Positions 36,703-48,700 of a stretch of 64,000 nt of DNA are shown here, piece by piece (the stretch's first letter is position 1; each line of letters opens with the position of its first letter). The translations under genes and the position numbers were made by a program. This DNA comes from Asterias rubens. Its lineage: Eukaryota > Echinodermata > Asteroidea > Forcipulatida > Asteriidae. Location of the stretch: the NCBI RefSeq assembly GCF_902459465.1, contig NC_047066.1:9737047-9801046 (forward strand). The letters are read 5' to 3'. The notes under the pieces are model-generated. The model did not search any database and was not told the origin of the DNA. It worked only from the letters and a program-made list of their open reading frames with translations.

Positions 36703-39700
36703 ATGAGGCTCCTTAAGGCTGCATCCACCTGCCATCTCCTGGGCCATGGATTCCTTGGCCAGTCACCCTGTCACATGGCCAGACTGTCCTCTCAGACATG
36801 GCTAAGTCGTGGTCTCAGAGTATCCGCAGTGTTTGATAAAAAGCGGGCCGTCATATTTGATATGGGTGGGGTTCTGATAGCCAAGCCAGGTCCAATATTT
36901 AAAGGTATGGCTAATAGTGTAGTGAGTTGACAAGCTGACTGCTTCCCCTTCTGGATAGTCACTGAAAAAGTTACGGGCATTTAGATATTCGTATACACAT
37001 ATTGACTGGCAATGAGGTAACTGGTGTGCGTCTATTCCTCTGAGGGACTTTGAGTGACCAGAAAAGCAACCTGTTTCCCGAGGCTGAAGGTCGAGGGAAA
37101 TAGGCCCCTTTTCTGGTCACTCACAGGCCCGAGGGGGAATAGACGTACACTATCTACCGAATTATGCCAGTCAAGATGTGTTTTATAACACAGCTCGGTC
37201 TAATAATGTGAAATAGGAACAGAAATCTGAAAAGAAAGGAAGTTTTGTAGTTGCTGTTCACAGTTCAATTCAAGAGAGGGCGCTGTAACCGGGCACTTAT
37301 TTCAAAGACTAGTGCCCACTCGGGAAATAGTTCCCGCAAAACACGCACACGCGATCACTAGACTATATTAGTCCATTCCACATGACCATGTTTCAGCCAA
37401 CTAGAATACAGAACAAGCAAGAGGTGTGTTATAATGGATGTTAGTTCTTTGACTGAGGCTGCAGAAATCACACTAGCAATATCACGCAAGGCATGACAAT
37501 AAAGAAAACATACACAGCTGTAAAAAGCAATTAATAAATTTTTGCCAATGTCAAATAAGGACCTAGTCTGAAGTGATCACCAAAATTCATGAAATTGTTC
37601 AACAGGTTTGTTCATTGAAATCTAGGTGGATGGTAGTCAGATATCATCCAAAACCATTGATGTTGTATCCCTTTCGCAGTTTCTTGAAGTTTATTGTCTT
37701 TCCTGGGATCTACATCCAAGAAAGGCACCAACAAGTTTGGAAGAGAAACTTTTTGAAGGATGGAACAACTTGTTGACAGATAGGAAACTTGTTGAAGCAA
37801 AATGTTTTTCCCAAAGCTGAACTTATTTTCCATTTTTATGTCAGCAGCTGATAGCTTTTTTTGTTTGTAATTTGCTGATTGTAGAATACGAGGCGCAAAG
37901 AGGGCTTCCAGAAGGGTTGGTTGTCAAGGTGATAAGAAACGCAGGAGAAACGGGATCGTGGAATAAACTCAACCGAGGAGAGATAACCAACGAGCAGTTT
38001 TATCCAGCATTCAGCAAAGAATGCTCTCAAGAGGTAAGAAATCCTAAATTAAAATGAAAAGCATCAGCATATAGACCTTTTTCGCAATCAAACTTGATCG
38101 CTAGCTAGACCAGCAGCATGCACCTGATTCCATGCCTAATGCAGGCGTACTGATTGTTTGAGAATAAGGTATACAAAGTATGCTATTTCTGAGTGAATGT
38201 AGACATATCACATATCTTACCAGTAGGATTTCATCAATTAGGCCGACTATCATTTCTTTAGTATTACTTCAAATTTTTCATTAAAATTTCAAAAAATGTT
38301 GAAACAGAAACAAATTCATAATCTCATTTGTTGAACAGCTGTTAGTTTTAAAATACTATTCAAAGACAATTTAAAATAAATGAGTTCAATACAGTGAAAA
38401 TTACAACATGGGGAGACCGCCATCATAGGGTTCTCTTGTGGAGTGCTGGTAAGTTAATCCAGAGGTTGTTCACCACATTGTCGCCCTGTTTTGGCCGAGT
38501 GGTTAAGAGCATCGAATTCAAGTTCTAGTGGTTAAGTCATTGGAAGGTGTGTTAGAATCCCGGCCAAGGCACTTGTGTCCTTGAGCAGGATACTTTACTA
38601 TAATTGCTTCTCTTCACCCAGGGGTATAATGGGTACTAGGATACGGCAGCTCATCTCCCCAGGGGGCTGAGAAAGATAAAAGGAATGTTATTGACCCAAG
38701 GGCACTGAGGCCTTGAGATGGTTATTGTGAAATGAGCTATAGGAACTAGTTTTTATTTGTTATTGTATTACCAATATTCTACTACAGCTTGGATACGAGG
38801 TAACCCTCTCTGGTCTCCTTGAAGCATATGCAACCAAGGCGTCCACGCCCTTCCCTGAGATGATTGATGCCCTCAAGTGCATCAAAGCAGAAGGCATCAA
38901 GACGGCACTACTCACAAACAATTGGAAGCATGAGAAATCAAAGAAGGCGCTCATGGCAGTCAATACAGGTTTCTTTGATGTGGTAAGATGATGGAAGGTT
39001 TGTTTGCAAGCAGACCTAATTAAAACTTCACGGAGGCGATTGCCACCATGCTCCCTGGTCATGCTGGTCATTGCCTTGGTGCCCTCGAGATGCTCCAGTA
39101 GGAATTTGCAATTAAGGATGCCCTTTACCAAGGAGAAAATGTCTTGGTGCCCTTGCCCTTTCAAAAACAAAACATACAGGCTTGCAAGGTGCATGAAGAG
39201 AGGAAATATTGGCAGGCAGCAGAAAATCAACCTTTGACATTTGACAAGCATCTGAAAGCACACAACTTCGTGTGAAAAGGGTGTATTTTCTTTCATTATT
39301 ACAACGTCGACAACCAATTGAGCTCAAATTTTCACAGGTTTGTTATTTTATGCATATGTTGAGATACACCCACTGAGAAGACTGGTCTTTGACAATTACC
39401 AATAGTGTCCAGTGTCTTTAAGTCCAGCGTATTTCACATAATGAGAATGAGTGCCATGGGCAGGGATGTTGTTATATTAAGGGGTCTTGTGCTCCACTGT
39501 TCAAAGGAAGTTCCAGGGAAATTTTTTCCCCAAAATCTTTTCTTGAAGTAAGTTTGTCCGTCCTTGCCTCTTTCATCGTCTTCAGGTTGTAGAGTCGTGT
39601 AAGGTGGGTGTGGCTAAGCCAGACCCTGCCATCTACAAGTTGTGTCTGGATGAACTCAAGGTCACACCAGAGGAGAGCATCTTCCTGGATGACCTGGTAC

Positions 39701-42700
39701 CTAACGTCAAGGCTTCCAGGAACCTGGGGATTGATACCATTAAGGTGAGATTGAAACGGGGGCTACTCCGGTAAGGCCAATGTGGTTAGAGTGATGAGCT
39801 TGTAACAGAACACATCACACCTGTGCTAACTGACTTGCACTGGCTCCCCATCCAAAGAGTTAACTGTGACTCGTTGTTTCCAAGATCTTACAAGGTGATG
39901 CCCTCAGCATTTCTTAAGTGATCTTGTGCAGTTATATGCTTCAGGGTCTCGAGGCTTACCATCTTCACAAAAACAAAAACTCCTTCAAAGGAACAAATGG
40001 CGAATCATCGATGGGGGAGAGAAGTTTTCAGAGCGCAGCACCGAGGCTTTGGAACTCCCTACCTGAAACTGTGAAACTTTCAAACTCACTACGCATATTC
40101 AAGAACTCTTCTGCATAGAGAAGCATTTTGTTTACTCTATTTTCTAATAATGTGATGCTACTTTCATTGCTTGTTGGTGCAGATGAAATAAGATATATAA
40201 GAACTGTGTATTATTACGTTCTTGCATAGGTAGATGACACTCAGCAAGCTCTACATGAATTGGAAGGTCTGCTGAACTTCCCATTACAAGGTTATATGGA
40301 CGGGACGACAGCCGTGCGCAAAGGGCTTGAGCTGCCGGTGGAGTCACTCAGAGCCTACTTGGACACTCTCAACATTGGGTAAATAATCTTACAGTCACTG
40401 GACACGTTTGTCAAAGACCAGCCTGCTCACTTGGTGTATCCTAACATACGCATAATATGCATAATTGGTAGGTCTCCATACTTTAAAAGCATACCTTGCA
40501 GGAAAAAAATGCTAAGCGTTTTGATACTCCCATCGGGTGTGATGAAGAACCCAGTATTATTACTACTATTAAAAGTTAATAAGGGCAATTATAACTGCTC
40601 GTGTGATTACCTTCTCATAAAAGTTTCATTTTTTTCCCTTTGTTATCTGATTACTTTCCAGTTCCAGCACCGATGGTGTATTAAACATCCGTCAGTTCAA
40701 ACACGGACAATCCAACCCAACGTATTTCATCCGCTACGCAGATCGCGACATGGTGCTGCGCAAGAAGCCGCCAGGTAAACTCCTCCCATCGGCCCATGCA
40801 GTAGAGAGAGAGTATCAAGTCATGAAGGCTCTTGGTGGAGAGGGGGTACCAGTCCCAAATCTGTTAGCGCTCTGTGAGGACGAGAGGTAACATTACACAG
40901 TGATGTGATTTCTCAGTTTTTTATTTTTTTAACCCCCACCCCCAAAACAAATTGTATTACAAAAAGAAAAATCTGGAACACCCCAGATTGAAGAGTAGGG
41001 CTTTCAAACCCCAGAGAAATGTATGTAAGCAGGCTTCGCTTTCTGAAGCTTTCGTGCTCACAAGCTTTCACACTTTGTGCTCGTTTTCAATAGCCTATCA
41101 CATCCCTGCATTACAGGAAAGCTCCATTAAAGAAAGAGGCTAGAACAATAACATCCTTTTCATCTGACAACTAACACCTGTTATCTCCATTTAATTCTTT
41201 TTCCAGACAGTTGACTTTATATTTGATCATGCAAAATCCAGTAGGGCTGCTGACTGCCTCAGGCAGACTGATCACCGCACTTTCATTAAGTAACTAATGA
41301 CCGAATAATTCAATGTACGGTAATCACACCCGATCGTGAAAAGGATGTATAGTGTAGTTTGTGGCAAACTTGTTGAGATATCTCTGAAATTCGGAGCGAA
41401 TATGTCCATGAAGTAAGAATAATCCCTGATTGGAATACACAATCTGAGAAACTTTACTGACGGTATAACCTTCTCAGATGCCAATTTGGAGGCATAAAAA
41501 CTAATATCTTTTTACATAACCACATTACGTCATTGACCATGTGACTCATTCCCAGCCCAAGTCAGCAAAAATGGGCTTTTAAAATCATTAAAGTCTTGAG
41601 TCTGAGTCCGGCTTCAAAACTCACCATCTACCCTTTGTACTGAATTTCACTCTGCAGCGTTGTTGGTACACCGTTTTACTTGATGGACCATGTCAAAGGT
41701 CGTATCTTCAAGGAGCCCTCTCTCCCTGGTTTACCTGCTGCTGAGCGCCGGGCAATCTATGATTCAATGTGTGACGTACTGTGCCGTATACATAATGTAG
41801 ATATTAAGAAGGCTGGACTAGAGAAATTTGGAAAACAAGGTATGAATTCAAAACCCTGTACCATCAAGGCAGTGAGATGAGATCTGGGCCCAATTTCATG
41901 GCCTGGCTTACCGGCAAATTCTGTGCTTACGCTCACAATTTTCCACTTACATGTACATGCAGGCGCTGAATTTGTACGCTTTAAAGACAGTGGACACTAT
42001 TGGTAGTTGTCAAAGACTAGTCTTCACAGTTGGTGTATTTCAACATATGCATAAAATAAAAAACCTGTGAAAATTTTAGCTCAATCGGTCGTCGAAGTTG
42101 CGAGATAATAATGAAAAAAAACAAACCTTGTCACACGAAGTTGTGTGCTTTCAGATGCTCGATTTCAAGACCTGAGTCTGAGGTCTCGAAATCAAATTCT
42201 TGGAAAATTACTTTTTTTTTCGAAAATGATGTTACTTCAGAGGGAGCCGTTTCTCACAATGTTTTATACTATCAACCTCTCCCCATTACTCGTTACCAAG
42301 TAAGGTTTTATGATGATAATTATTAGTAATTACCAATAGTGTCCACTGCCTTAAAACAATTCAGCACATTTTGAATAATTTTTTTTCTTCAGCATAAGTG
42401 TTTGGTCACCAATCCTGTGAAAATTATCCAAACCATATGACCTATGACTTTAACTGATAAAAAAACATAAAAAAATAAAAACAGTTTATACAATCCGCTA
42501 TACAAACAGCTGCAGTGCTACTCACCAATTGAGTTTTTATGGTCATTCAGTTTAAGAGCATTACCCAATGTCTGACCCTACCTCTCTGTTGAGTAGAATA
42601 GCGCCCTCTAGGGATCATGTTTGGTTTACATACTTTACTCTGAGTTATGTGATTCTCAAATGAATGGTACAGATAGATCTTTCACTCTCTAATAAAGTCA

Positions 42701-45700
42701 AACTGTTGTTCTGATAAAAGATTACTGGTCGTCTCTATTTCAAACTAACTAAATTGCCTAAAGGCCGAGTTATAGTCGGGTCGCGCTAAGGTCGGGCGGC
42801 GGAAATCTATACGCGCGATCATAAAAAGACTTGTTTTTTAGGCTCAGTCTTAGGATTGCGCGCAAGATTTCCGTCGCGCGACCATCGCGCGACCGACTAT
42901 AAACCGGCCTTAACTGATCGTCTACGCAAACCCTCTCTCCAAAATGCATAAATGCAAAATTTGTAAACCTTACTATCTGTCTATCTTTAGGTCAGTATGT
43001 GTCTCGTCAGATAGCAATATGGAGTAAGCAGTACAAGGCCAGCCTGACGCACGATATTCCTAGTATGACCAAGCTCATGGAATGGCTTCCAAAACATCTA
43101 CCTGAGTCGGAGATGGTCTCTGTTGTTCATGGAGATTTCAGGTATTCTCATAGTCTTGGTGCAAGCCTTATTTTTGAGTTGGTCAACCTCTATGGAAATA
43201 CCATAGGCCCCTTAAAGGCACTGGACACTATTGGTAATTACTCAAAATAATTATTAGCATAAAACCTTACTTGGTAACGAGTAATGGAGAGCTGTTGGTA
43301 GTATAAAATATTGTGAGAAACGGCTCCCTCTAAAGTAACATATTTTTCGAGAAAGAAGTAATTTTCAAAAAAATTGATTTCGAGACCTCAGAAATAGATT
43401 TTGAGGTCTCGAAATTAAGCATCTGAAAGCACACAACGTCGTGTGACAAGGGTGCTTTTTCTTTCATCATTATCTCGCAACTTTGACAAGCAATTGAGCT
43501 CAAACTTTCACAGGTTTGTTATTTTATGCACATGTTGAGATACACCAATAGTGTCCAGGGCCTTTTAACTCAATGTTTTTTTTTTTATAGTGGTGTAGGT
43601 GGGGTGATCTTGAAGTTTTCCAACAGCGCCCGCTATTTCACGACTTGGGTTCTTGGTTCTTTTATGTGCACTACCAATCCTAGTTCATGGGGCCCCTGGT
43701 TTAAAGGGAAAGTATACTTTGGTATTTGGAACCGTTTGATTTTTTTAAGACGGATGCATGTGTCAATGTATTCAATAAAACTAATCTGTGCGGTAAGTCT
43801 ATGTAGGAAGAATAATCCGTATTTGAAATACACAATTCTCAGATTCAAATTTTGGAGATAAAAACTGATACATTTTTCCATAACCACATTACTTCAAAAT
43901 GCTTTATACCATCCAAAGCTGCTGTACTTGTAAAAATTCTATAGGCCTGGGCCCAATTTCATAGCGCTGCTTAGCGGCCGATTTTGTGCTTACTGTGCAA
44001 TTTCTGTTTCATAGCGCTGCTAACCATAAGCCACAAAAAGGCATGCTAACCTTCCGGTGCTTATACCGCACAAAAATAAATGACGTCACAATGCAAATCC
44101 ACGGTAAACACGCAAGATGGCCGCCGAATTTTTCTGCTAACCTGTGAAATACGCTAAGGCTTAAGCAAATTTTTCTGCTACAGTAAGCATGCAAATTTGC
44201 TTACCGTTAAGCAGCACTATGAAATTGGGCCCAGATGGCTGAAGATTGAACTTGATTCTAAACTTTTATTCCTGTAACTTGTCTGTGTCAAATTAAACAT
44301 GGCTTCCTGCACAACATGCTTGTTGCCCTTGAGTGCGCTTTTATAACAACAACAGCTGTACATTTTTATAACACTTCTAACCAAGAATATTTTATTGTCA
44401 TTAAATTTAAGAGCGATTATTAATAAATCACCTTCCCTTAACTGATTTGAGTGAGTGGTTATTTTCTTAAAAACTGTTTTTTCCTCTTTAGATTGGATAA
44501 TTTTATTCTTCATCCAGACACAGCAGAGGTTGTGAGTGTCTTAGACTGGGAGTTATCCACCATTGGTGATCCACTATCGGATCTCGCCTACTGTTGTCTG
44601 CCTTACTACCTCTCTCCCAAGTTTCCTCTCCTTAAAGGTTGGTGCTAGTTACTCCTAAACCCTTCCACCCCTGGGTATGGGCCTGATGATTTCACAAAGC
44701 GCAAAGATTCATTAGTGCAGAGATACTTCTCTGAGGGGCTGTGCCGCTTACATAAAAACTTACTTGGTACCGGTAATGGGCAACGGAGAGTTGTTGATTG
44801 ATTAATACATTGTGAGAAATGGCTTCGTCCTCTGAAGTAACATAGTTTTTGAAAAAGAGGTGTTTTCTCACTCGAATATTCAAAGGCTTCAGGCCTTAAG
44901 CCTCTTATGAGGCATCTGAAAGCACACAGCAAATTTGTTCAACAGAGGTGTTTTTTCTTTCTTTCTTTCTTTCCTCGCAACTTGGATCACTAATTGAGTC
45001 AAAATTTCCACAGGTTTGTTATTTTATGCATACACTAAGTAAGAATACTTGTTTTGACAATAACAATAGGTGTCCAGTGCCTTTAAAACTTCTTTAAAGG
45101 CAGTGGACACTATTAGTAATTGTCAAAGACTAGCCTTCACAGTTGGTGTATCTCAACATACAACCGTCAGACCGTATGCATAAAATAACAAACCTGTGAA
45201 AATTTGAGCTCAATCGATCATCGAAGTTGCGAGATAATAATGAAAGAAAAGTAACCCTTGTCACACGAAGTTGTGTGCGTTTAGATGGTTGATTTCGAGA
45301 CCTCAAGTTCTAAATCTGAGGTCTCAAAATCAAATTCGTGGAAAATTACTTCTTTCTTGAAAACTATGGCAATTCAGAGGGAGCCGTTTCTCATAATGTT
45401 TTATACCATCAACCTCTCCCCATTACTCGTCACAAAGAAAGGATTTATGGCAATAATTATTTTGAGTAATTACCAATAGTGTCCACTGCCTTTAACCTTC
45501 AGGTTTTGCTGGCCGTGACCTCTCTGAGCTTGGCATCCCCACTATGGATGAGTTTGTGGCCCAGTACTGCAAGCAAAGAGGAATACCAATGGTTGAGAAT
45601 CTAGACTTCTACATGGCGTTCTCTTTCTTCAGAGTGGCGGCCATCTTGCAGGGAGTCTACAAAAGGTCACAGCAAGGTCAGCACAGAGAAGTATTTAGTG

Positions 45701-48700
45701 TTTCATTAAAACTTGTCATTGCATTTGATCAGCTGAACACGTGCATAAAATAACAAATCTGTGAACAATTTTTCACAATTGGTCATCGAAAAAACTTTTT
45801 GAACAAATTTGTGCGCTTTCAGATGCCTAGGTCTGAAGTCTTTTAATAGTTGAGTGAGAAATTACGCCTTTTTTTTTTAAACAGCTCTCCAATTGTTTGT
45901 TACCAAGTAAGTTTTTCTGCTCACAATTATTTAAAGTAATTACAGTAGAGTGCCTTTAAAATCAATTGTTTATCAACAAACTCTCTGCCTCAGTTTATAT
46001 CTTTAGCATTTTGAGAAAGGCTCCGCGAGGGTTAAAATGAGGCCATTAACAGAAAATTTCTTTGAGTTTCTATTTTCATTACAATTATTTTATTTCAATT
46101 GTACATGTAGGCCAAGCGAGTTCTAAAGATGCACAGATTGTTGGTATGCTAGCCGAGAAGATGGCAGACACAGGATGGTCCTTCACTGGCAATGGCTCAC
46201 CCTCATCATCATCCACGGGGGGTCCACCCCCTAAGACCAGTGGTGCAGCCCAACACAAGAGGAGTTACTCTGTATGGACATCTCAAAGAAGGGGTTATTC
46301 AACGCAGGCACCAGGTACATGCAGTTTAGATTACTGAATGATGTTGTGTGTCATGTCCGATCGTTGTAACGCGCTGGACTCAACTTCTGGGAACAATTTT
46401 ACAAAGCGGCAAAAAGTAGATAAGCACAACAAAGCTATGCGTGCAAGATAAAGGTCACCAGCCAAACTACCATGTCACATTTACAATTGTGCCTGGTATC
46501 CTGCTTACTTTTGTTTAGCAGAAGACATTTAAGCAATACTTTCCTCTGAAGTAGTTCATGTCCGTGATTTATGTCTGCTATTTTAATTGAACAGTTTTAC
46601 AAAACTTTTTTTAGGAGTTCTTGCCATATCGATCTCAGCCTTGTCTGAGCGTGCTCAGTCCATACATGCAGATGTTGAAGATCTTGTAGTCAACGATGTA
46701 ATACCAGCAGAGAAGGAGTTATCTGCCCATCAATCATCATCGGACAAATGGAAACCTCACCCACTTATAGAGCAATTCAAGGTTAGACGTTTAACGGGAT
46801 AACTTAAAGGCAGTGGACACTATTGGTAATTACTCAAAAAGTTTATTAGCATAAAACCTTACTTGGTAACAGTAATGGGGAGAGGTTGACGGTATAAAAC
46901 ATTGTGAGAAACGGCTCCCTCTGAAGTGACGTAGTTTTCGAGAAAGAAGTATTTTTCCACGAATTTGATTTCGAGACCTCAAGTTTAGAATTGGAGGTCT
47001 CGAAATCAACCATCCAAAAGTACACAACTTCGTGTGACAAGGGTGTTTTTTTCTTTTTTCTTTCATTATTATCTTGCAACTTCGACGACCAATTGAGCTC
47101 AAATGTTCACAGGTTTGTTATTTAGTGTATATGTTGAGATACACCAACTGAGAAGACTGGTCTTTGACAATTACCAATAGTGTCCAATGTCTTTAAGCAA
47201 TTTTGTTCACTTAGTTAAAAATGAATAGATAAAAGTATCACATTGTGTACTTGCAAATGTATATTTAGGCTTGTCACTTCCCTTGGGGTTCCCTATTTTG
47301 TCACTACCTTTGTTCGTGGATGCCATTCTATTCTATTCTATTCTATTCATAACCAGTAACTGCCGTGTAGCCAGGGATCACCCCCTAATAAAGGGAAACC
47401 GCCAACATAGGGCTAGATAGCTCAGTTAGTAGCGTGTCGGCACTGTAATCCGAAGGTTGTTGGTTCGAGTCCCACTCTAGTAAATTTGTCTTTGTTCAAC
47501 CCCAAATTATTTACTGTTATTAACAGTTTTTTATTCTGCTTTTAGCCTCGCTGCACAATTTAACACCAGATACTATTTTGATTTTGCTACAATAATAGGA
47601 TAAAGCCAAAAGCAAGGGATTATGGAATCTCTTCTTGCCTGTAGAGGCCGATCCTGAGTCTGAGTACGGTGCCGGTCTTACTAATATGGAGTATGCTCAT
47701 CTATGTGAAGTAATGGGAAAGTCTGTCTACGCACCAGAGGTAGATTTATGCAACTATGTAACTATGAACTAAAATCGGCGAACAAAATGAAAGAAAATTT
47801 ATTCAAAATTTCTTTTGTTTCTAAACACAATAATTCTACTTATTTGAAAGGGTATTTTACCAGTGTCATAACCAGAAGGGGTAAAACCATTGCTCAGAGT
47901 GGGGAAATGCACAACTTGAATTCCCAGGATTGGGAGGATGCGCTGTGAGTCTAATCTCAAATACTATAATTGCTTCTCTTAACCCAGGGGTAAATAGGTA
48001 CCTGTGAGGGCAGAGATGGTTCTTGCGATTGATTTAGCTTATTGCGCTACATATTTGGCAGCACAGGCTGTATACTCCCCAAGGAGCTTAGATGGTTTAA
48101 GGAATGAAATGGCCTAGTGATTAGGGTAATAATGTTGGAAGTGCTTTGAGACATTGTGTATAAAGTGCAATATAAAACACGAGTATTGTTATTATCATTA
48201 AATAATTATTATTTCCTTCAATTGTTCTAACATCAATCAGTACTTCTGTTTGTGTTTTCTGTGTGAGTAGATTTTTAATTGTTCAGCACCGGACACTGGA
48301 AACATGGAGGTTCTGGTGAAGTACGGAAACGCAAGTCAGAAGGAAAAATGGTTGACGCCGCTACTTGATGGTACCATCAGATCATGCTTTGCCATGACCG
48401 AACCTCAGGTACGCATGGGCCCAGTTTCATAAAGCCTGTAAGCACAAAACAAACTTGCTAAGCACCAAGAGGTATTTAATGAGTTTTGATACCTTTTGTA
48501 GATCAAGTTTTTGGCCGTGGCATGAATCCCTACTCACTGTGAATGAAGATGTATGTAAAATAGCTTACTGTAGAAGTTTCAGGCTCATAAGTTTTTGAGA
48601 GAAAAAATGAAAATCAATGATCAGGAGAGTCGCCTATATGTACATATATTATACATGCACAAATTATTTTCGTCTTGCCACAAATATTTTTTTGTTCAAT

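Larger units (their letters stand above)
36841..40378 (+). other. ACAD10: ACAD10 N-terminal HAD-like hydrolase module (exons 1-5)
   Basis: Motif I reads VIFDMGGVL with D53 as the nucleophile position and G55 where typical HAD phosphatases have the second Asp. Motif II threonine is T160 (ALLTNN), motif III lysine is K193 (VAKPDP) and motif IV acids are D217-D218 (FLDDL). The fold resembles the N-terminal domain of epoxide hydrolase 2. The Gly in motif I matches my recollection of vertebrate ACAD10, so it is a family trait and not damage; it argues against ordinary phosphatase chemistry (inference). Confidence 0.85.
40662..45676 (+). other. ACAD10: ACAD10 aminoglycoside-phosphotransferase-like kinase module (exons 6-10)
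   Basis: The nucleotide-binding lysine region is [16 protein letters not shown] in exon 6. The catalytic loop is VVHGDFRLDN, split across the exon 8/9 junction, with D469 as catalytic Asp and N474 as the metal-binding Asn. The Mg-binding Asp is D489 in VLDWELS, followed by the family signature [10 protein letters not shown]. All residues needed for phosphotransfer are present, so the domain is predicted to be active. Confidence 0.88.

Noticed and set aside
38760..39317. 185-aa minus-strand frame
   Set aside because: It is the antisense of ACAD10 exon 3 plus intron and MITE sequence.
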